A stretch of 8,039 nt of DNA from Streptosporangiaceae bacterium. GTDB taxonomy: Bacteria; Actinomycetota; Actinomycetes; Streptosporangiales; Streptosporangiaceae. The notes below the pieces were generated by a model, which saw only the letters and a list, made by a program, of their open reading frames with translations, was not told the DNA's origin and made no database searches. The stretch spans positions 1 through 8,039 of the forward strand of contig JASHTQ010000001.1 of NCBI GenBank assembly GCA_030040475.1, in the 5' to 3' direction. Made by a program: the position numbers and the translations under genes. Of the stretch, positions 1 to 5,257 are shown one piece after another. Position 1 is the stretch's first letter. Each line of letters starts with the position of its first letter.

Positions 1-626
1 TCGGCGACCCGGACCTGTGCAACGGGTTCTACTCGCACACCTCGGCCGTCGTGCACATGACCCACCAGGTGCTGGCCCGCACCACGGCCAAGACCGAGTA
101 CATCCTCGGCCTGGTCAGCCTGCTCACCGAGGCGATCGGCATCGAGCAGTTCCAGCACGTCCAGGCCGACGTGGCCGAGGTCATCACCACGCTGGAGACG
201 CTGCGCGCGCTTGGCAGGGCCGCCGAGGCCGACGCCGCGCCGAACGCGTTCGGCGTGCTCACCCCGGCCTGGCCGCCGCTGAACACGGCCCGCAACCTGT
301 ATCCGAGGCTCTACCAGCGGTTCCCCGAGATCCTGCGCAAGCTCGGCGCCTCCGGGCTGATGGCCACGCCGACCTACGCGGACGTCACCGGGTCCGCGGC
401 CGGCGACATCGAGACCTACCTGCAGGCCGCCACGCTCGGCGGCGCCGACCGGGTCAGGCTGTTCCGGCTGGTCTGGGACACCTGCATCTCCGCGTTCTCC
501 GGCCGCCAGGCGCTGTACGAGTACTACTTCTTCGGCGACCCGGTGCGGATGGCCGGCGCGTACGTCGCCAGCTACGACCGCGAGCCCTGCAAGGCCGCGG
601 TCCGCGCTTTCCTGCACCGCGGCTGA
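1..626 (+). CDS. HpaB-type 4-hydroxyphenylacetate 3-monooxygenase family protein, C-terminal part (5' end outside window)
   Basis: The frame is open from the window edge (first full codon at 3) to TGA at 624-626, giving 207 residues. HpaB-family oxygenases are usually about 480-520 residues, so this is roughly the last 40%. The helical sequence with the near-terminal block SGRQALYEYYFFGDPVRM, followed by YDREP, is the conserved end of the FADH2-dependent HpaB family. Known members hydroxylate phenolic rings with reduced flavin from a partner reductase (HpaC). No reductase gene is in view. The exact substrate cannot be read, since the family also contains chlorophenol and pathway-specific phenol monooxygenases, and 4-hydroxybutyryl-CoA dehydratase is a relative. 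The ligase at the other edge of the window also acts on aromatic acids, but the two are about 7 kb apart on opposite strands. Confidence 0.85.
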   Translation, partial: GDPDLCNGFYSHTSAVVHMTHQVLARTTAKTEYILGLVSLLTEAIGIEQFQHVQADVAEVITTLETLRALGRAAEADAAPNAFGVLTPAWPPLNTARNLYPRLYQRFPEILRKLGASGLMATPTYADVTGSAAGDIETYLQAATLGGADRVRLFRLVWDTCISAFSGRQALYEYYFFGDPVRMAGAYVASYDREPCKAAVRAFLHRG

Positions 627-703
627 CGGCGCGGCGAATCAGGCAAAACGGGGTATGGAGGCTACTATCACAACATGCTCAGCGTTGGGTCGGCGGAGGA
701 GAC

Positions 704-901
704 ATGAGCAAGGGGACGCTGATCGTTTTCATCTGGATCCTCATCGGCGCCGCCGCGGCCGGCCAGCGCGGCTACTTCAGCCAGTCCAACTTCGGCTGCA
801 CCCAGGGCGCGACGGTCGCGCTGACGATCGTCGCCGGCCCGCTGAACTACATCGGCCTGGACCCGCAGATCGCCTGCACCACCCCCAGACCCAGCGGCTA
901 G
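704..901 (+). CDS. Small actinobacterial membrane protein of unknown function
   Basis: 65 residues from ATG 704, preceded by a strong GGAGGA at 695-700, which decides the start over the longer open frame entering from the left edge. The protein has two hydrophobic stretches. The first is about residues 4-20 (TLIVFIWILIGAAAAG), followed by QRGYF. The second is about residues 36-52 (VALTIVAGPLNYIGL), followed by a short tail ending CTTPRPSG. Two Cys residues (in FGCTQG and IACTT) lie outside the hydrophobic cores. Small proteins of this layout, with an IW-IGA-AAGQRGYF block and an AGPLNY block, recur in actinobacterial genomes without known function (recalled, not searched). A possible -10 element, TACTAT at 663-668, suggests its own promoter rather than read-through from the monooxygenase. 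It is probably unrelated to the cluster downstream. Confidence 0.75.
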   Translation: MSKGTLIVFIWILIGAAAAGQRGYFSQSNFGCTQGATVALTIVAGPLNYIGLDPQIACTTPRPSG

Positions 902-923
902 GTACCGCTTGCCCGGGCCACGC

Positions 924-980
924 ACCACCTTCCGTTCGGGATGATTCTTAAAAAAAATATTTTTCCGAACGAACGGTGGT
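924..980. repeat. Imperfect inverted repeat around an AT-rich island
   Basis: Arms 924-939 (ACCACCTTCCGTTCGG) and 965-980 (CCGAACGAACGGTGGT) are complementary at 14 of 16 positions. Between them, 940-964 is almost pure A/T and contains the self-complementary AAAAATATTTTT (953-964). Such a block stands out sharply in this GC-rich window. No T-run follows the right arm, so it is not a classical intrinsic terminator for the small membrane gene. It may be a two-way terminator, an upstream promoter element or a protein-binding site for the transcription unit starting at 1059. Confidence 0.6.
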
Positions 981-987
981 CCCACTT

Positions 988-999
988 CCACGATCGTGG
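988..999. promoter_or_regulatory. Perfect 12-bp palindrome, possible operator
   Basis: CCACGATCGTGG is fully self-complementary and lies 60 bases upstream of the GTG at 1059. A weak -10-like TAATCT follows at 1014-1019, with no convincing -35. The position fits an operator for the cluster, but a GC-rich palindrome of this length can occur by chance. Confidence 0.25.
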
Positions 1000-1058
1000 C
1001 TCCTGCCGGGTCGTAATCTAGCCGAGAGCGAGGATGCGTACGGGAGGGCTAGCGGCAG

Positions 1059-2348
1059 GTGAGTGTGACGGCGGGGAATCACTCGGGCCTGCGCGGCGGG
1101 CCGACGCGGATCGTCTGGGTCTCCTACCTGCGGCCGGAGGGATTCGACGTCGACTCGTACTGCGACACCGATACGCTCGTCGAGCACCTGGGATCCGGCC
1201 AGGAGGCCGCCGAGTGGGCGGACAAGAACAAGGGCGTGCGGCTGAACGCGGTCGTCATCCTGGTCGCCTATATGCCCGGCCTGGATTACGATCCCGCCGC
1301 GATCCTGCAGACGCTCCGCGATAGCTGCCGGATGCCGCGGTTCGTTATCTCGATTCGTGAGAACGGCCCGCTGTTCCGGCTCTCGCATCACGCCTTTACC
1401 GCGGAATTCCGCGAGATATGCGGGCACGGGACGCTCGTTCTCGAGGAGGACTCGTCGCTGTCCCGGTCGGCCGGGCCGGGCGCCGCCCCCAAGTCCGGCG
1501 GCGGCAAGCCGGGCGGCGGCGTCAGCATCGAGTCGAGGTGGGACGAGATCGCCCGCCGGGCCGTCGCGCTGACCCGGGACACCGCCATCATCGGTCCTCC
1601 GGCCCCGGCCGAGGAGGCCCTCCGCCTGGTCCGGGCGATGCGCGCACCCGGCGCGCGGAACCGCCCCGGCACCTTCGCCAGGATCCACAAGCGGATGATG
1701 GTCGCGCTCGGCCTGCCGGGCGCGTCCATGCGATCCGCCGATATCGCCAGCATGCTGCGCTACGCGCAGCGCGACATCATGAACTCCTACGCCAACATCG
1801 CCTTCGTCGTCAGGGACGACGGCGACGATGGCGACGAGCGCGCCCAGGGCGCGTCGGACTTCTGCAAGCGGCTGGGCCGGGACTACCAGGACTGGCTGAT
1901 CTCCTTCGGCATCCGCCACCAGCTCATGCCGCCGAATAACCCGTTAGCCGTCGCTGGCGCCACCGCTGGCGAAACGCCAGCGGAAATCGCTGGAGATACT
2001 CCTGCGGCCGGCGCTGGCCACCCGCCAGTTCGAATAGCTGGCGCGAGTCCAGCCCGGTTCAGGCAATCCGCCGCGCTACGGTTGGAATGGACGAGCAGAG
2101 CAACGGGGATGGGAGAAGATCATGGCGCCAGATCTCAACAAGATCGCGGAGACCGTCCGCCGCAACCAGCAGCTTGCGGTGCCGGATCCGAGCCAGCCGG
2201 CCGAGCAGCTCTACGCCAGCCCCGAGGGCGACATCCTCTCCGGCACGGTCGTCAACCCCGCCGACACCAGGCTGTCGAGGATCACCCAGGAGACCTTCTA
2301 CCTGGACGGCGCGATGCGGCTGGAGGCCGAGAAGCGGATCGTCCGTGA
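1059..2348 (+). CDS. Unrecognised two-domain protein, first gene of the ubiquitin-like cluster; 3' end uncertain
   Basis: The literal reading frame is 429 codons from GTG 1059, with GGGAGGG at 1042-1048 as ribosome binding site; an in-frame GTG at 1065 is the alternative start. Residues 16-132 look alpha/beta, with hydrophobic strands at TRIVWVSYL, NAVVILVAY and RFVISI. The block AYMPGLD (residues 70-76) followed by AAILQTLR recalls a receiver domain, but the usual phosphoacceptor Asp position is hydrophobic. Residues 133-157 are a Gly/Ser/Pro linker. Residues 158-290 are helical, with an acidic loop DDGDDGDE. Past about residue 291 (base 1932) the frame enters a 24-base tandem repeat with unusually low third-position GC, then runs 227 bases into the E2 gene with the composition of a shadow frame. 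Other frames stop at 1937-1939 and 1945-1947. The functional protein therefore probably ends near residue 292, with the stop lost by a small indel or a sequencing error. Function is unknown. As first gene of the cluster it could be a sensor, effector or conjugation target (inference). Confidence 0.6.
   Translation: MSVTAGNHSGLRGGPTRIVWVSYLRPEGFDVDSYCDTDTLVEHLGSGQEAAEWADKNKGVRLNAVVILVAYMPGLDYDPAAILQTLRDSCRMPRFVISIRENGPLFRLSHHAFTAEFREICGHGTLVLEEDSSLSRSAGPGAAPKSGGGKPGGGVSIESRWDEIARRAVALTRDTAIIGPPAPAEEALRLVRAMRAPGARNRPGTFARIHKRMMVALGLPGASMRSADIASMLRYAQRDIMNSYANIAFVVRDDGDDGDERAQGASDFCKRLGRDYQDWLISFGIRHQLMPPNNPLAVAGATAGETPAEIAGDTPAAGAGHPPVRIAGASPARFRQSAALRLEWTSRATGMGEDHGARSQQDRGDRPPQPAACGAGSEPAGRAALRQPRGRHPLRHGRQPRRHQAVEDHPGDLLPGRRDAAGGREADRP
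1963..1983. repeat. Perfect 9-bp hairpin with AAA loop
   Basis: CCGCTGGCG (1963-1971), loop AAA, then CGCCAGCGG (1975-1983) form an uninterrupted stem. It lies just after the point where the upstream protein appears to end and 139 bases before the E2 start. No T-run follows. It could slow transcription or protect an mRNA 3' end. A related 6-bp pair, CGCCAG and CTGGCG, lies around 2023-2043. Confidence 0.6.
1965..2060 (+). repeat. Four degenerate 24-base tandem repeats
   Basis: GCTGG recurs at 1965, 1989, 2013 and 2037, exactly 24 bases apart, with an extra GCTGGC at 1953. Three of the four units carry CCAG at unit positions 13-16; the 1989 unit has CCTG there. Read in the frame of the upstream gene they give octapeptides of the form A-G-x-(T/S/P)-P-(A/V)-x-x. 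For coding: the period is a multiple of three and some differences are synonymous (GGC/GGA, CCA/CCT). Against coding: third positions are often A or T, unlike the neighbouring genes, and the units contain inverted repeats. Either an intergenic minisatellite or a low-complexity C-terminal tail fits. Confidence 0.65.
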
Positions 2349-2673
2349 CAAGATGCCGGCCGGCACGGTCTACGCGACCGACGGGACCTACGACGGCTGG
2401 GTGTACACGGTCACCAACGAGTTCGGCGACGACTACCAGCTCTTCCTGTGGTATGACCCGTCGACGGGCCAGTACCGGGTCTCGCTGATCTCGCCCGCCC
2501 TGGCCGGCCACGTCAGCGCGCACGGCTGCCACCTGTTCTCCGACGGGACCCTGTGCCTGCGCAGCGGCGGCGGCTACCCGGAGATGGAGCGCGCGTACGC
2601 GCGCAGCGTGCTGTGGACCCGCGGCGCCAGCTGCTTCCAGCGCGGCTACGGCTTCCAGTTCAGCACCGAGTAG
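2122..2673 (+). CDS. E2-like (UBC-fold) ubiquitin-conjugating enzyme homologue
   Basis: 183 residues from ATG 2122, with GGGAGAA at 2111-2117 as ribosome binding site. The C-terminal half carries a bacterial E2 signature. It has a beta-strand run YQLFLWYD...YRVSLI (about residues 105-123), then His130, His134 and His137 leading to FSDGTLCL with Cys145, followed by a helical end with a Trp (VLWTRGA). In bacterial E2 families the Cys in a DGxLCL context accepts the thioester, so Cys145 is the predicted catalytic residue. Cys136 and Cys171 are less likely. The canonical eukaryotic YPxxPP block is absent, as is common in divergent bacterial E2s. The N-terminal 60 or so residues are less structured. 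The gene sits directly before a JAMM isopeptidase and an E1-like gene on the same strand, which strongly supports the call although the sequence is divergent. Confidence 0.75.
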   Translation: MAPDLNKIAETVRRNQQLAVPDPSQPAEQLYASPEGDILSGTVVNPADTRLSRITQETFYLDGAMRLEAEKRIVRDKMPAGTVYATDGTYDGWVYTVTNEFGDDYQLFLWYDPSTGQYRVSLISPALAGHVSAHGCHLFSDGTLCLRSGGGYPEMERAYARSVLWTRGASCFQRGYGFQFSTE

Positions 2674-2686
2674 CCGAAAATGCATC

Positions 2687-2732
2687 ATCGTGGGTCGTTA
2701 CTGCCCTCATGAGGGAAGTAACGACCCACGAT
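2687..2732. repeat. 46-base near-perfect palindrome between the E2 and JAMM genes
   Basis: Arms ATCGTGGGTCGTTACT (2687-2702) and AGTAACGACCCACGAT (2717-2732) pair perfectly over 16 bp. After one G/A mismatch (2703/2716) the centre, CCCTCATGAGGG (2704-2715), is itself a palindrome. The right arm ends two bases before the ATG at 2734, where a ribosome binding site would be expected. There is no T-run after it. Size, symmetry and position suggest a dispersed palindromic element or a regulatory hairpin tuning the JAMM and E1 genes relative to E2. Confidence 0.85.
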
Positions 2733-2733
2733 C

Positions 2734-4290
2734 ATGTCGGCGGCGGCCCAGAGACAGGCGGTCTTATCTGTTATGTACCGGTATGTGGCATTTTTGGACA
2801 TTGTGCTCGACCAGATCGAGGAGCACATCGCCAGGTTCCCGCCGGAGCGTGGCGGCGCCCTGCTCGGGCCCGTCGGGCAGCCGCTCGTCACCGAGTTCAT
2901 CTTCGACCCCGAGGCCAGGACGTCCGGCGTGACCTACACGCCGTCCCGCTCGCTGGCGGACCGGGTCCGGGCCAGGGAGAGCGCCGACCGGCAGATCGAG
3001 CTCAAGGGGATGCTGCACTCCCATCCCGGCAACATGGGCCGGCCCTCCCAGGGCGATCACCACGCGTACGAAGACAGCCTGGAGGGTGCCCCGTGGCTCG
3101 GACGCCTGGTGGCGCCGATCGTGACCGCCGGGACGCGGCTGCGCCGCGAGCACGACGTCCCCCTGCCGTCGGGGACGATGTCCGTCTACATCGCCGAACG
3201 CAGGCCCGACGCCCCGGCCGGCGTCGCGGTCGAGCCCGCCGAGCCGCACGTGCTGAAGATCTCGCGTGATCTGGAAGGCCTGGCGAGCGCCCTTGGCGGC
3301 ACCGCGGAGCCGCCGTTCGTCACCGACATCGAGGGGCAGATCTACGTCGCCGGCGTCGTCGGCTGCGAAGGCTACGACCTCCAGGTGCTGGTCGGGCCCG
3401 CCTACCCGTTCACCCCGCCGGTGGTCATCGCCGCCCGTCGGCCGGACGTGCAAGGTGACCTCGACGAACCCCGGCTCGGCCTGCACTGGAACGACGATTC
3501 CCCCGCGTCGCAGGGCCTGCGGCTGGCCTGGGACCTGGAGACATCCGACGAGACCAGGCTCCTAGCCGCGCTCCTGGCCGCGGGCGAAGCCCCCGGTCCT
3601 CCGCACGCCGCCCTGGCCGCCCTAACCGCCGGACAAGCCGCGCTGGCCGCCGGCCAAGCTGCCCTAGCCGCCGGCCAAGCTGCCCTGGCCGCCGCCCAAG
3701 CTGCCCTGGCCGCCGGCCAAGCCGCCCTAACCGCCGAGAAACCCAAGCCCGAGCCCGAGCTGGCCGAGCCCGAGCTGGCCGAGCCCGGATCCGCACCGGC
3801 CAAGCCCGAACCCGGAGCCGAGTTGCCCGAGCCCTGGAACGTGGAGGAGACCGGGCCTGGCAGCGAGCTTGCCGCCCTGGCCGTCGATGAGGCCGAGCCC
3901 CAAGCCGAGGAGGTCGAGGCTTACGCCGAGGTAGCCGTCGAGGAAGCCGAACCTGACGCGGGAGACGTAGAGCCCGGCGCCGAGATCGCCGAGCCCGAGC
4001 CCGAGCCCGAGGCCGAGGCCGAGGCCGAGGAGGCCGTCCTAGCCGCCGACGCGGCCGAGCCGGAATCCGATCATGCCCGGGATATCGAGCCGGGCACCCC
4101 GGGCTGGTTCGGCGGACTGCTGCAGCGGATCAAGCGGGTGCTTGACCCGAGAAGCTGGCGGCGCCGGGCTGCGGCGCGACCCGCGGCCGCCACGGGCAGC
4201 GGGGCCGAAGCCGTTCCCGAGGCGATCACGGACGATCACGCGGTGGCCGACCTCGCGGCCGTCCACGGCATCGGCCAGGCCGATGACTGA
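2734..4290 (+). CDS. JAB/JAMM isopeptidase fused to a cysteine-less E2-like domain and a long low-complexity tail
   Basis: 518 residues if the ATG at 2734 is used. That codon lacks a clear ribosome binding site and abuts the palindrome; the in-frame ATG at 2773 (MYRYVAFLDIV) starts just before the domain and may be the true start. Residues about 17-155 form a JAB/MPN domain with a complete zinc motif: Glu38 in PERGG, His95 and His97 in HSHP, then Ser105-x2-Asp108. Such metallopeptidases remove ubiquitin-like proteins from targets. Residues about 172-285 look like a UBC/RWD fold, with YDLQVLV followed by PAYPFTPPVV. The only cysteine in the whole protein, Cys211, lies before this block, so no catalytic Cys follows and the domain probably binds rather than conjugates. 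Residues 295-336 are six alanine-rich heptads, about 337-455 are rich in Pro and Glu, and 457-483 are a basic amphipathic stretch (GWFGGLLQRIKRVL, then RSWRRR). The gene overlaps the E1 gene by 8 bases, implying translational coupling. Confidence 0.85.
   Translation: MSAAAQRQAVLSVMYRYVAFLDIVLDQIEEHIARFPPERGGALLGPVGQPLVTEFIFDPEARTSGVTYTPSRSLADRVRARESADRQIELKGMLHSHPGNMGRPSQGDHHAYEDSLEGAPWLGRLVAPIVTAGTRLRREHDVPLPSGTMSVYIAERRPDAPAGVAVEPAEPHVLKISRDLEGLASALGGTAEPPFVTDIEGQIYVAGVVGCEGYDLQVLVGPAYPFTPPVVIAARRPDVQGDLDEPRLGLHWNDDSPASQGLRLAWDLETSDETRLLAALLAAGEAPGPPHAALAALTAGQAALAAGQAALAAGQAALAAAQAALAAGQAALTAEKPKPEPELAEPELAEPGSAPAKPEPGAELPEPWNVEETGPGSELAALAVDEAEPQAEEVEAYAEVAVEEAEPDAGDVEPGAEIAEPEPEPEAEAEAEEAVLAADAAEPESDHARDIEPGTPGWFGGLLQRIKRVLDPRSWRRRAAARPAAATGSGAEAVPEAITDDHAVADLAAVHGIGQADD
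3616..3741 (+). repeat. Six 21-base tandem repeats encoding AALAAGQ heptads
   Basis: Six consecutive units of 21 bases encode AALTAGQ, AALAAGQ, AALAAGQ, AALAAAQ, AALAAGQ and AALTAEK (residues 295-336 of the JAMM protein). Leu recurs every seventh residue, so a long alanine-rich helix or weak coiled coil is expected between the E2-like domain and the acidic tail. The near identity of units at DNA level suggests recent copy-number change. Confidence 0.9.
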
Positions 4291-5254
4291 GCAGAACGGC
4301 GCGGCGACCGGTGAAGGGGGCGAGCAGACGGCCGCCCGTGATGCGATCAGGGAACGGCTCGGGCCGGTCCTTTCCGGCAGCCTGCGGTCCAAGTGCGTCG
4401 TCATCTCCGGCCTCGGGTCGGGCGGCTCGCAGACCGCCGAGGCCCTGGTGCGCAGCGGCATCGAGCGGCTGGTCCTGATCGATCCCGAGTCCGTCGAGCC
4501 CGCCAACATCTCGCGCGCCGTCTACACCCTGGGCGACGTCGGCAGCGCGAAGACGGAGGCCCTGCAGCGCCGACTGCGGGAGATCAACCCGCTGGTCGAC
4601 TGCCGGCTCGTCGCGACGCCGGTGCAGGACATTCCCGCCGCCGACCTGGACGAGATCGTCAGCCAGGCCGACCTGGTCATCGGCGCGACCGATGACCCCG
4701 CCGCCCAGCGCGCGCTGAACCACTTCGCCTTCCACCGCAAGATCCCGGCGGTCTTCGCGGGCGTGTACGCCGGAGGCCACGGCGGGGAGGTCATCTTCAC
4801 CGTGCCCGGCGTCACCCGCTGCTACCGCTGCGCGACGGCCTCACGGCACGGCAACGACGCCACCATCAGGCAACTGGACTACGGCACCGGCAGGCTCGCC
4901 GCCGAGCCGGCCCTCGGCGCGGACATCCTGCACATCGTCACCGCTTCGGTGAAGATCGCCCTGGGCCTCCTCGAGGTTGTCGAGGAGGGCCCGGACGTAC
5001 CGCTGCGCGACTTCATCATGGGCGCGCTCGAGCGCGGCTACAACTACCTGATCATCTCGACTGTTCCCCGCTACAGCGCCTTCGGCGACCTGTTCGACGG
5101 CCTGCCCGGCCAGTACGCTTACCAGAGCGCCTGGCTGGTCACGATGGGCGCGGACGACTGCCCGGTCTGCGGAGATGATCCCCTCGATCCCGCCGGCGTG
5201 GTCCACGGCGGTGCCCCGAACCTCGCCAAGCTGCGCACGATCGAGGGCGGCTAG
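4283..5254 (+). CDS. E1-like ThiF/MoeB-family adenylyltransferase
   Basis: 323 residues from ATG 4283, overlapping the end of the JAMM gene; a longer open frame upstream reads through that gene and is a shadow. The protein has the E1 Rossmann core: the nucleotide loop GLGSGGS (residues 43-49), LIDPE with Asp67, ANISR with Asn75 and Arg78, Lys90, and GATDD (residues 134-138). Two CxxC pairs, Cys180/Cys183 and Cys293/Cys296, should bind the structural zinc of the family. Such enzymes adenylate the C-terminal carboxylate of a ubiquitin-like or other protein before passing it on. The only other cysteines are Cys38 and Cys107, before the catalytic crossover region, so there is no obvious thioester Cys. 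It may work like MoeB or hand the acyl-adenylate directly to the E2. It ends in LRTIEGG. The reading as E1 of this cluster is firm by context; the substrate is unknown. Confidence 0.88.
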   Translation: MTEQNGAATGEGGEQTAARDAIRERLGPVLSGSLRSKCVVISGLGSGGSQTAEALVRSGIERLVLIDPESVEPANISRAVYTLGDVGSAKTEALQRRLREINPLVDCRLVATPVQDIPAADLDEIVSQADLVIGATDDPAAQRALNHFAFHRKIPAVFAGVYAGGHGGEVIFTVPGVTRCYRCATASRHGNDATIRQLDYGTGRLAAEPALGADILHIVTASVKIALGLLEVVEEGPDVPLRDFIMGALERGYNYLIISTVPRYSAFGDLFDGLPGQYAYQSAWLVTMGADDCPVCGDDPLDPAGVVHGGAPNLAKLRTIEGG

Positions 5255-5257
5255 CCG
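5248..5257. other. Shared stop codons of convergent genes inside a 10-bp palindrome
   Basis: CGGCTAGCCG is self-complementary. The TAG of the E1 gene (5252-5254) and the TAG of the minus-strand hydrolase (5253-5251) overlap in its central CTAG. There is no room for a terminator between the two transcription units, so their 3' ends must overlap as complementary RNA. Confidence 0.9.

Noticed and set aside
924..980. Standard intrinsic terminator for the small membrane gene
   Set aside because: The T-run lies in the loop rather than after the stem, so the usual hairpin-then-T layout is absent.
948..1919. Long minus-strand open frame opposite the first cluster gene
   Set aside because: It mirrors the plus-strand gene, is rich in Arg, Ala, Gly and Asp without domain motifs, and has no convincing ribosome binding site. 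It is a typical shadow in GC-rich DNA.
1965..2060. CRISPR array
   Set aside because: Units are contiguous, degenerate 24-base repeats without unique spacers, and no cas genes are near.
2087..2488. Plus-strand frame starting at ATG 2087, considered as a possible small ubiquitin-like modifier
   Set aside because: Its product is Ser/Arg/Pro-rich shadow sequence of the E2 gene with no beta-grasp pattern and no Gly-Gly end.
4073..4282. N-terminal extension of the E1 protein
   Set aside because: It reads through the end of the JAMM gene in another frame with Arg/Pro/Ser-rich shadow sequence. The E1 domain begins naturally after ATG 4283.
1059..5254. Type II CBASS locus
   Set aside because: No CD-NTase signature or effector is visible, and E1 and E2 are separate genes rather than a Cap2 fusion.
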